From Pomphorhynchus laevis (lineage: Eukaryota > Acanthocephala > Palaeacanthocephala > Echinorhynchida > Pomphorhynchidae), in the NCBI GenBank assembly GCA_012934845.2, contig WNNJ02003152.1, positions 1 to 64,000 of the forward strand: a stretch of DNA of 64,000 nt. Reading direction: 5' to 3'. The notes below the pieces were generated by a model that worked only from the letters and a program-made list of their open reading frames with translations, was not told the origin of the DNA and ran no database searches. Shown here piece after piece: positions 22,778 through 33,296 of the stretch; the stretch's first letter is position 1, and each line of letters begins with the position of its first letter. Made by a program: the position numbers and the translations under genes.

Positions 22778-22791
22778 AGATTTACTGGTAA

Positions 22792-23136
22792 ATGAAAAAC
22801 GATCCTGAAGAATCAAATTCTTTATTTAATGAAGAAAATTTTATGCATGAAATGGTAGCGATGACTGACGATATTGGGCATGTCTTCGGTCGTATTCAGG
22901 AGTTTTCAAGATTATTGCCTGAATATATAAAGAAAGAGATGCAACTTAATAAAATTGAAGAGGAACTTCAGTTTTTTATCCAAAGGCACGAGCGCATAAA
23001 ATATGAACTAAAAAAATATTTATCAGAATATAAAAAGAGCAACAATGAATTGTTTGAGATCCATCAAGATATGCTTGAAGATAAGGATACAGGAACAAAT
23101 AGTAAATGTTCAACGCCAACGAGCAGATCAAAATGA
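22792..23136 (+). CDS. Small coiled-coil protein, unknown function
   Basis: 114 codons. An in-frame TAA directly precedes the ATG, so translation starts here or at the Met at 22840. Residues ~17-95 are charged and helical with heptad-like spacing (IKKEMQLNKIEEELQFF, ELKKYLSEYKKS). The tail is Ser/Thr-rich. There is no signal peptide or membrane segment. It is about 40% identical over 60 residues to the protein starting at 63795, which supports a real gene family. The 3' end is uncertain: another frame reading on from about 23090 runs DQNDNVQDIPFRKNM before a stop, so a short intron or frameshift could give a different C-terminus. I recognise no known family. Confidence 0.65.
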   Translation: MKNDPEESNSLFNEENFMHEMVAMTDDIGHVFGRIQEFSRLLPEYIKKEMQLNKIEEELQFFIQRHERIKYELKKYLSEYKKSNNELFEIHQDMLEDKDTGTNSKCSTPTSRSK

Positions 23137-23193
23137 CAATGTTCAGGATATTCCTTTTAGAAAAAATATGTGATTGTCTAGTGATTTTTTTGT

Positions 23194-23333
23194 GATATTA
23201 ACTTGAGTGATAGTAACTTGAATGCTAGTAACTTAGGTGCTAGAAACTAAGGTATTAGTAATTTAGTTGTTATTAACTTGTGTGATAGTAGTAGCCCGGG
23301 TGATAGTAACTTCTGTGATTATATCAAATGTTA
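23194..23333 (+). repeat. Degenerate 15-bp repeat array
   Basis: Eight or nine decayed units of the type TTGNNTGNTAGTAAC, starting 58 bp after the stop of the 22792 gene. The motif is that of the large array at 41889-43160. In the matching frame it reads INLSD-SNLNA-SNLGA and so on, with one stop, i.e. pentapeptide-repeat-like text. Confidence 0.7.
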
Positions 23334-23740
23334 AACAAAAACGCTGTTTGCCAAAGACGGTATTCCTATTTAAAAAGTAGGAGAGTATTGTGTACAAGTG
23401 TCTTTTGATGAGGGTAGGAAAATATGGGTGTTGCCAATAGTGGTTATAATTTCAAGATAAAAGCAACTGCTTGGCTTGCCATGGTCTATTCAATTGTTGG
23501 GTTTGTTAACTACAGAAAGTAGTGAAAGTGGATGAAATTAGCGAAGGGACGGGAAGCACAAGCAATATGGAAGCAATTTGAGAACGATATCGAGTAGTTT
23601 TGATAACAGCACCTTGTACATTAACACTTTTACTGTAAAGAACATCTTACAGCAGACGCGAAACCAATTTGATGGTCATTGATACACATATCAATCCCTA
23701 TTCAGGATGCTGTAAACAATGAAACAGAACAGCAGGTAGA
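23334..23740 (+). mobile_element. Possible Ty3/gypsy fossil fragment
   Basis: Translations in different frames contain LLGFVNY and LITAPCTLTLL-like text, reminiscent of the gypsy RT-RNase H connection. It is badly broken and the assignment is weak. Confidence 0.25.
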
Positions 23741-23759
23741 ATCATATGATTTATTGATA

Positions 23760-24175
23760 CCAAATTCATAATTGTTTGAATTGATTATATCAAAACGATT
23801 ATTAACTGAATTGAAAGTCATATGTTAATTTTATGGAATTTCGCTATTCGCTTAATCCCATGTATCCATCAAGGTTGAATTTTTTAATGAATATCAGTTG
23901 GGTTACTTCATTATTCTCGATGTTTTGAGATTCGTAAAAAATTTTAATTAAGTGTTTAGAATGCTACTGTAAAATGATTTTTTTGTATTGATACAGTAAA
24001 CTTGAGTGATTATATTTGATGCGTCGTTTCGTAAGAATACTTTACACCTTCCTATGATATTTTAAAATCGTTAAGAAATAAAACGCTTTTATGATGCGTT
24101 TTTTCTGATATTCTTGTTACTGCTGTCTAAAACATTAATGGTACAAAGCGCTTTTAAAGATTTTTTAAAAATAAT
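23760..24175 (+). repeat. Block A, left half interrupted by a LINE
   Basis: Matches block A (compare 4000-4470 inverted, and 52340-52490). It is split at GATTTTTTAAAA, where the L2-like LINE entered, and resumes at about 28310. Confidence 0.7.
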
Positions 24176-27100
24176 TTATTTAAAGTGGCAAATGCGTGAC
24201 AATTTCATGCTTACAAATCCACTAACTAAAAAACACATCAAATGTCATATAGATGAATTTCTTCAATTGTTTAAATGATACCCGATTTGGCGTTTGAAAC
24301 ACGGCATTGAGGTTGATTGGCGTATATGAATGGGCAGATGATTCCACGAGAGTGGAGTAGCCTCAAGAAAAGAGCGGCAGTCAAATGATGTAGGGTAGTT
24401 TGGGACATGTAAAAGAAGGGAATTACGAAAACGCACAGAATACTAAACAGGACAAGAATTGTCGAGAAAATATAGGTTGAGAAATGAAGGGGTATTATTA
24501 TTTCGACAAACAGACGAGCAAAGCTCATAGTTGCACAGTTAAAAAAGAAAAAGTAAAGAAAAAAAGAAAGACTCAAAAACAAAAGTCAAAAAACTTCATG
24601 TTTGAATGCTGAAAACGATTTTGAGTTGACAATTTCTTCACTTAATCGGTTCTACTTACCTACGATTCGGTGTCCAAATTGTACAGTTTTAGAGCGTATA
24701 ACTCGGCGATGGGCTAAAGTAAAATTGTGTCCACGCAAAGCCCGACTTTTCCGAACAGTCATCAATTCTCTTAAGACGTGATTTCCCTTGTGTAAAGCTT
24801 CCCATGTTGAACACATATCTCGCCGAAACCGAAGGTCGCTTGTAGAAACCATACCAAGTCTTTTTAGCCTTTCATTATAAGGTAAGGCTTTAACTGAATT
24901 TACGAGCTTTGTTGCCCGGCGCAGCACATTTTCAATTCTACTTTTCTCGTATACTGTTCTTGGGAACGAACATTGTGATGCATAGGTAAGATGACTGATT
25001 ACAAATGCGTTGGCGAGTGCTCTAAATGAAACTGGACTTAACACACTAAAAGTCCTACGAATCATCCCAACCATTCGATTTACTTTTGAGCAAGCCAACT
25101 TAGTATTCCAACTAGTCGAAAAATTATTCGCAACTACTATTCTAAGGTCGCTAAGGCGAGTTACTACTTTAATGTTCTCATTCTCAAGATGATAAGTTGG
25201 ATACACACTATGAATGCGTGATTGTAAACGCATACAAGCACACTTCGATATATTCAGTGACAGACCATTCATATAAGCCCAGTTTGAAATGCTGTCGATA
25301 TCCGATTGAACTAGCACCGTGTCCGAATCTGACCGAATAGCATGCCAAATTTTTAGGTCGTTTGTATATAAGAGAGAGTGTGAGTTCAAAATGGAAGGAA
25401 GGTCATTAATGAAAATACAGAATAACAATGGGCCGAGGACTGAACGCTGCGGAACTCCAACATTGACCGTATAAGGATCAGAAAGAGAACCATTTACAAC
25501 AACCTGATAGAATCTGTTAGATAAAAATTCTTTTATCCAGCGAATAATAAGTGAATCAATGTTTAGAGCACGCATTTTCTGAATCAAGATGTCATGTGGA
25601 ACCATATCAAACGCTTTTGAAAAATCAAAAAATACTATATCAACATAAAGCCCTTATCAACTAACGAACCCCATATGAAAAGTTACAAGGCCGGAAAGCA
25701 ATAAGAAGAAGAGTAATTTGAACACTAGAATAAATGGTAGGCAAATCGAGAGAAGCAAGATCGTGGGATGTATAATCATAACGACGAAGACGAAGGAGAA
25801 TTCGGACGGCTGCGTTTACGATGCGTAGCAGTGGTAGAAGAGTAGATTTAGGTGAGTTGAAAAATAGACTAAGACAGTAATTAAGTTTTGAGAAAAAGAG
25901 AGAAGCTATGAGTCAAACAAGAAGGGAAATCGATCAATCTTCGAATTTGACGGAGGTTGCAGAGAATCAAGTTAGATGAGCGTACTCTATCTCTAACGAA
26001 AGGTTTAAGTAAAAGTCGGTTGTCGAAATGGAAGCCTAGGAAAACGAGATTGTCAACGATAGGAAGAATTGTAGAATTTAATAATACGGAGGGAAATTCT
26101 AAGCTTGGACGTCGAGGAAGGATTCGCATTATTTTGGATTTATTAGGATTTGAAGTAAGAAGAGAAGAAGGATGATTAAAAATTGAGGCAAGACAGTTGT
26201 AAGCAGAAACACTAAGATTAGGAATACGATATGTATGTGCATGATCATAGATGAGAATGTAATCAACATATTGCATAACATGGAATTCAAATGTATGAGA
26301 AATAAAAGACAAATCACCGAGAAGAAGAGTGGAAAGCAAATGGCCTATAACGGTGCCTTGTGGAACACCGGACGGGATGGAAGAAGGATGAGAAAGAGAA
26401 GGGTTAGAATACACGCGAAAAGTACGGTTTGATAGATATTAAGAAAATCAAGCTACAGCGGGTAAAGAGAATCCATAATCATGACGAAGACGGTGGAGAT
26501 TAATCGAGTGATCGACGATGCCAAAAGCAGCTTGGAAGGGAGGAAACAAGTTGGAGGAAAATAGATTTGCATTAACTTGATTAAAAACAATACGCTCAAG
26601 CAGTTTGGATAGGGTTGAGACAAGTGAGATAGGACGGTACGAAGAGGGTAGTTAGGGGTCAAGATATTGCTTTTTGAGAAGTGGACGAACAGTGGCGAAT
26701 TTCTAATAGGAAGGAAACGTGCGGCTACGGATAGACAAGTTGAACAATGTAGTTTGGAATGGTGAGATAGATTATCAGATATTTTTATAGATTATCAGAT
26801 ATTTTACAAGTGAGTGGGAATTAGGACAAATAGAGATATTTTATTAGTTAATGACAGAAGAACCGAAGAAACTTTATCAGACGAAACGGGAACAAGGTGG
26901 AATAGCTCTGTGAGGGAAGTATTCAAAGAGAAGAGAGGATATAAAGAGCAGATGGGTAGAAGAGAAAGTAAATTAGATAGATTAGATTGTATACAAGAAG
27001 AAAATTCATCAGGAATTATGTTACAAAGGGTAGGTTATCAGGAAATAATTGAGTTTAAGATTTTTCAGTGAGATTTAGAGTTGGAAGAGGACTCGAGTTG

Positions 27101-28318
27101 ATTTCGCCAATAGTGAGTACGTTTAGTACGCATAAGAATGAGATGGGAACGACGGAGGGAAAGATAAGAAGGACGAAGATTTGGAGTGAGTGTGTTTGGA
27201 GAACGTTTAAGAAAACGATTAAACTTATAAATAGAGTGACGGAGTAGACGCTTAGAAATACAACAGTTGGAATCGAACCAGGGAGCATGGTGCAAGCGAT
27301 GAAAATGTCGGGTTCAAATAGGCAGAAGGTGATTGAGAATCGACGTAAGGTCAGAAATAAACAGAATGTAGAGATCATCGGCAGAAAACTAGAAAAGTGG
27401 AAGTGAAATGAGTGAAGAATTACTTCATGCAGAACATAAAATATGGATATCGAGAAGTTTCCAAGGTCGATCTGGGGTAGCTAATGTTGAAGGCGGATAA
27501 GAATGATTGGGATGGGGACGAGTAAGAGTGACAAGGAAATGATGGGACAATCCAGGATCAGTAATTGACAAAGCGGTATAGTCATTGAAACAGTTGGAAA
27601 CAGCAATGATGTCGAGAGCATCGTCGAGAATAGGAGTGGGGCTTGTTGAAAGTAATTTATAGGTAAAATCAGAAAAAAATTAGTCAGAGTGATAGAGTTA
27701 GAGTCAGCCGGGCTATCAGGACGAATGTTAAAGTCACCGAGAACAAAATAAGGAGTATAAGATAATAAACAGGGATAAAGAAAATCGACAAGGTCGTTAA
27801 AAAACATAAGTGAGGGGATGACTGAACCTGGTCGATATATAGTCACAAGTTCCATAGGGAAAATAGTTGATAATCTGCATATGAGTAATTCGAACGAAGT
27901 GTAATGAATGTTAGCTTTTTTACGCAAAGACGTTGGGTGACGAGCGTTTGCAACAATACTGCCATGGTTAGAGGTAGTAGATGTATGAGAGACAATTGGA
28001 CGATCTGATTTAACTAGAGAACAACCAAAGCGGCATAGACGACGAATAGAAAGATCGTCGAGTGCCAGAATTCGGTAATGCAGAGAATATCGATAGATAA
28101 TTGATCGAAGATATCAAGGAGCATATCAGCTTTATGAAGAATGGAGCGAGTTTAGAAATGACTAAGACGAAAGGTATGCTCAAAAGCGAGTTCGATTTGG
28201 AATGAAAACAGGGAAAGAGCCGGAACGCTATCGAATTTTTGACCTCGTGTGTACGACGTGAAAATTTCCGTTGATTTGACAGATTGATACTGAAGTACAA
28301 GCTGTTTGTTTTTTTAAA
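24176..28318 (-). mobile_element. L2-like LINE, interrupted by another LINE
   Basis: The 3' end lies at 24176-24492 (LLLHVPNY, SWNHLPIHIRQS text) and the rest at 25656-28318. RT pieces are 25881-26414 (GVPQGTVIGHLL, motif C YVDYILIY where YADD is expected). The RT N-terminal part is 26453-27378, and the endonuclease is 27481-27927 (FVLGDFNIRPDSPADS) and 28010-28321. Same family as 33297-35347. It inserted into block A, with TTTTTTAAA-like sequence on both sides as a probable target-site duplication. Many frameshifts and a changed catalytic motif, so it is dead. Confidence 0.8.
24493..25655 (-). pseudogene. CR1-like LINE RT, nested, 5'-truncated
   Basis: A 317-codon open frame (24652-25605), preceded by VFFDFSKAFD. 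Motif A DFSKAFDMVPHD is intact and motif B reads GVPQRSVLGPLLF (QG changed to QR). Motif C reads LLYTNDLKIWH, i.e. the first catalytic Asp is replaced by Asn, so the enzyme would be dead even though the frame is open. The 3' UTR has CTATGAGCTTTGCTCGTCTG and ends in an AATAATAATA tail at about 24493. It lies inside the L2-like LINE, hence is younger than that insertion. Confidence 0.85.
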
Positions 28319-29230
28319 CATTAATAATTAAGTGTAGCCAAGTTCGTATTAGTTTGCTACTAATTACTCTATTGATATTTATAAATAATTTTTAACTATC
28401 ATTTTATTTGATTATTTAATAATGATAATATCAATATAATTAATCATTGATTTTTATTTTTGCGTGTGAAATATATACTTTTAATCCAATATCAAGGTTT
28501 TTATTGTATACTAAATGATAAACAATTAAATACATAAAGAATTATTCGAGCTGGATCAATAAATAGAAAAATTTTTATTTGATATTTTGCCAACCTCTGA
28601 TACTATCTTCAGAAAATTGCTTCAGTAATTTACTTTAGTAATTTTCTGGAGATGCTAACAGAGGTTAGCGAAATATCAAATGTAAATTTTTACATTTTTT
28701 GATACAGATCCAATAATTCTTTATTAATAATGGATTATTATCAACTATTTACATACAATAAAGTACATTTTAAATCTAGAATTTTGGCAAATTAAAGTCA
28801 CAAGATTTGAATTTGTTGAAGCAGCAATGTGTATCATTGCTGCTAAAATGACTATCATTTTAACTAAAATGTGTTATTGTCCAAATCTGATTTTTTATCT
28901 TGAATTATTAATCACGGACACTGTTGTATTTGTGGTAGCGAATTGAATTGTATGATTTAGTGAATACAATCCATTAATTGTTTGAATTGGATCTATAAAA
29001 TGTTTTTTATTGAATTGAAATTCATTTGTTAATTTTATGGAATTTTGCTATTCGGTTAATCCCATGTATCCATCAATGTAGAGTTTTTAAATGAATATCA
29101 ATGTTTTGTGATTCTTAAAAAATTTGTAATTACTTGTTCAGAATGATACCGTGAGAATTAGTATTTTTGTATTGATACAATAAACTTAGTGATTATATTT
29201 GATGCATTGTTCTATCTCGAAATCAAACGA
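28310..29230 (+). repeat. Block A, right half
   Basis: Resumes the block interrupted at 24175 and contains a 183-bp fold-back copy at 28538-28720. The later part (28800-29230) resembles the reverse complement of 3960-4480. No genes. Confidence 0.7.
28538..28720. mobile_element. 183-bp fold-back (MITE-like) element, copy 2
   Basis: Same length and termini as 1922-2104, with more mismatches between arms. Confidence 0.65.
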
Positions 29231-29254
29231 TTTTTCTTCAATTCAGCGAGGATA

Positions 29255-29595
29255 TTATTATAACAAACAGAAGCAAATGAGCTACAAGCTCGTGTCGCTT
29301 TCAAAACATGATAAAATAAATAAACACCAACAAAAAAAATTAATCAAATAGTAGTCGCAAATTCCTTCTCTGGGCTTCGATGGCTTTCTTGGTAGCATCA
29401 CTAAATATACGACTAGAGATATCAAGACACTTTAGTGCATTCCACCTGTTAATTACCTTGTTTGCAAATCAACGGTGAACAGTAATTCTTGTAGTTGGCT
29501 TTATTAATTTCCACACATGCCCACGAGTTTCTCGTCTATCATTCACGGATAAGCTAGAGAGCCCACCAAAGCCATCGAAAACAATTTTGACTGCA
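29255..29595 (-). mobile_element. LINE ORF2 3' terminus
   Basis: The minus strand reads GFGGLSSLSVNDRRETRGHV, then FANKVINRWNALK and AQRRNLRLLFD before a stop at about 29348, then a tail with GACACGAGCTTGTAGCTCAT and TATAATAATAT. This is the typical C-terminus of a CR1-like ORF2. Only the last ~75 residues remain. Confidence 0.65.
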
Positions 29596-29599
29596 GTTG

Positions 29600-30680
29600 A
29601 TAAATATTAAATAAATATTAAAATCAATAATATAATTTTTTTTAATTTTTATTTAATAATAAATATTAAAATATTGCGTTGTTAAAATGCATGCATTTGT
29701 TTTCATATATATTGCATAAAGGACTTAAAATTAAATCGTGACAAATTACTCTCAAATCATTGGACTGATGTGTGGTTTCGTAAGAATACTTTCCTCCCAT
29801 CAACAATATTTGAAAATCGTTAAGAAATAAAACGATTTTTGAGCTTTTTTAAAACATTAATAGTTTAATAGACTAAGTGCGTATGAATTTGTTGGAATAT
29901 TAGTTATATTATATTGTTATGTATTATATTGTTATGTATATATTGTTATGCATTATATTGTTATGTATTATATTAGTTATGTTATATTATTAGACATATT
30001 CCAGCAAACATAATATAATATAGTTTGCAAAATATATTATTTTATCGATTATTTTATTTGATTGGTTAATATATTAATATTTGAATTGAAATATTATTAA
30101 TGATTTATTTTTATTTTGCACGTGAAAAATATACTTTTAATACAAAATCAACAGTTTTTACTGAATACTAAAATATTAATAATTTTATAAATTTTACATC
30201 TAGAACTTTGGCAAGTTAAAGTCATAATTGTTATCTAAAAATCGATAAAACGATATTGTTTTTACAACTTTTCTGTCTGAAATATAAGCCAATCATAATG
30301 AAGCATTCACAAAAATATATTGAATGCCTATGCCGTTATAATTCTAAAAATTTAGTTGTTTTTATGAAGGAGCTTGAAGCTTAATTTCTTTATTCAATTT
30401 ATATTTTACTTATTTATTGACAGTTTTATTTTCTCAATATATAATGTATTTCCATACAAAAACCCAAGTATATGACATTAAGTCGATCACTCTTTTTAAC
30501 GGTTTTGTATTTAGAACTTTGGTTGTTGTCTAGTTTACGCATTAGTCTTGATATCAGTGACTAGTTGATTTCAATTTATATATCATCTAGTGTCATTTTC
30601 AAAAATTGCGTTGTATATATAGATGCCTTCTAAAATGAAGTCACATTGAATCAATTCTGTTTGTAATTATATAAACTTTC
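29600..30680 (+). repeat. Block A-like copy, diverged
   Basis: 29780-29880 and 30110-30680 match block A as found at 52340-53390, without the fold-back element. Between them is an AT-rich stretch with repeated TTATATTGTTATG units (29900-30000). Confidence 0.6.
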
Positions 30681-30895
30681 AAAAGGTCATGCGACTTGTG
30701 AATAATTACAAACCCACGAATTGTTCGTGTGTTGTCCTAGACCGGTCAATTGCTACTTAAATTTCATTCCATATATTCAAGAATAAAGTAAGCCGCTTAA
30801 CAAAGATGAATATAGAATATATTTGCAAAACAAAGATGGTCATTGACAGAACAATACTACGAGCGTTTCGAAACATTAAAATAGCTTTACAATAT

Positions 30896-31011
<116 letters not shown>

Positions 31012-31066
31012 TTGTAGATTGTGGTTGAACCGCGCTCTGGGGTCATTCGAAGACTCACCAAATATT

Positions 31067-31313
<247 letters not shown>

Positions 31314-31639
31314 CTATAGTATTCGACGTTTTACGATTTCATCACTAGCTGTAAGGTGGAAGGTACGATATTTGGACTGGACACAAGTCGTTGTTTAGAA
31401 TATAAGATGGGCTACGCGACTTGAGAGTAATCACAAATACACAGATGGTTCGTGTGTTTGTTCACGTCTTATAATCATATCATCAAGTATAATCATATAT
31501 ATTGCGTGCTGGGAATCATTCATACAGGTAATATAGTAACAGGGACTATAAAAACAAATTTGCGTTATTATGTATGGTGACCAATCGCCGATACAGATAT
31601 TTATACGCACGTAGAGTCATGCTGATAATCTCAAGTAAT

Positions 31640-32450
31640 CAGACCTTAAGTCGTTAAACTTACCATCCATAACTAGTATGTACTTTTGAAGCGTTTTATC
31701 GTCTCTATTTGGATTTGGCAAGACTAATAAATTGTTTTTAATAATGTTGGAACGCCTGAACGAAGTGACCAGATATACAGGAAGCTAAGACATTGACAAC
31801 AATTTCCTTGTGTAATACATTGAAAGAAGATTTTTCCAGGTTGGATGTTTCTGTAGAAATTTTGACGGATAATGGGTCTCAGTTTACGAGTTACCAATTA
31901 AATAATTTCTGTTTGAATCATGCTATTAGACATATTAGAGGCACCCTGTACTATTCTCATATTAATGGGCATTAAAACGTTTTGTTCAAACACTCAAAAA
32001 CCAAGTACTCAAATTTGACAACACCCATACAAAGTGAAACTATTAGATTTAGCAAGAAGGTTACCGAAGAACAATCCAAAAAACAACAAGTAGACACTAT
32101 TCGAGTCGATTGCAAGACGAATGCGAACAGTTTTTGAAAATATGCAAAGCACATTGAAAAAGATTTTCGATTTCAGCAATAGCAATGTAGAAATCAGCAT
32201 AATAATGGTCGAGTTACAATCTTTGGCCCTGATAAGTTGGTTTGGTTTTGAGATAAACGTATGAATCGTTAGGAAAGAGCAGAAATCTTACAAGGGACTA
32301 CAACAAAATGGTAAATGATAATATGCATTGAGGAGAAAATCTCATTGAAGAGAAAATCAGATTCAAATCTGATTCAGCACAACAACTCCGAACGGTTAAA
32401 GGTCTGAAATGCGCTTGCTACACCCTGTCATAAATATCAAATTCGCAGAG
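31640..32450 (+). mobile_element. Ty3/gypsy fossil, integrase region
   Basis: A third gypsy lineage in the window. The integrase core motif LTDNGSQFTS is clear in 31793-31975, followed by TNGHVERF-type and pol C-terminal text. It is broken, with several breaks. No LTRs were identified, although loosely similar short stretches at 30690-30730 and 31400-31450 could be flanking repeats. Confidence 0.7.
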
Positions 32451-32858
32451 ATGGGAAGCTCCTTAAGACTTTGGGTTCTAATAAAACTTCCTAATTCGAA
32501 AAATGTTTATTTCTATTTTTGTATCATGTTATAATTTTGAAACTGTTATTTTAATTTCAGATGTCCCTTACGATGACTAATATTGTTAGTCAAAAATTTT
32601 GATCACAAAAACAAGTTTTTATATTTGCAATTTTTAAATTATATTCAAAAGTGGTGTTGGATAAACTAAATACTGCTCAAAAAGATTTATTTAATAATAA
32701 CGTCAAATATACTAAGATCATGATAAACATGTATTATTGACCTGTGGCTTTGTTATCCCGGTAATAAAACTTTTGTTGGAAATACTGAAACTATGTATTA
32801 ATAGTAAGACATTATACGAGAAAATGAGAGATTTCCGTGTGCATTTTTCTGTTTATAT
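32450..32858. other. Unassigned AT-rich spacer
   Basis: No gene, repeat or element recognised. Confidence 0.4.
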
Positions 32859-33082
32859 GATGTGGCAGCCACGAAAGAATCGACAAAACGATATCAGGTA
32901 CCGTCTCGTCATTACTTTGATTCATCAGTGGCGGGTACTTCCCACCTTTTGACATACTCGTGTCGTCTGCCGGCCCTCCTCTGCATCCAGTAGTAGGAGG
33001 TACCTGGTACTGATGAGTCAAAATAATGACGAAAAGGTACCTGGTATCGTTTTGTCGATTCTTTCGTAGTTGCCACTTCATA
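32859..33082. mobile_element. Fold-back with hammerhead-ribozyme-like core
   Basis: Two arms of ~85 bp (32859-32945 and 32993-33082), about 85-90% complementary, around a ~47-bp centre. In the right arm, on the plus strand, CTGATGA (33010-33016) is followed by a stem GTCA/TGAC with an AAATAA loop and GAAA (33031-33034). This is the order and spacing of a hammerhead core and is close to schistosome hammerhead repeats. The left arm has a decayed copy on the minus strand (32912-32928). Stem I and the cleavage site could not be assigned convincingly, so activity is doubtful. Confidence 0.5.
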
Positions 33083-33296
33083 CAAACATTAAGACATTAT
33101 ATTGTGAAGAAAAGGCATATGTTTTTATGAAGAAAAGGCATCATCTAAAAGAAGTCGGCGGATGCCTTTTCTTCTTTCAACAATAATGTGGACCGACATC
33201 CTCGACTATCTTTCAAAGATACCATTGAATCCTTTTTGACATTGGTCTTTTCGGCAGTTGTTCGTGGTAGTTGTCTTTCTTCACAGTTATCCTTGA
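33083..33296. other. Spacer with a hairpin
   Basis: Contains GAAGAAAAGGCATC and its complement (33138-33177). The rest has TTTTCGGCAGTTGTTCGTGG, also found near 38830, so a short dispersed repeat is present. It ends in ATCCTTGA, the left target-site duplication of the next LINE. Confidence 0.45.
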
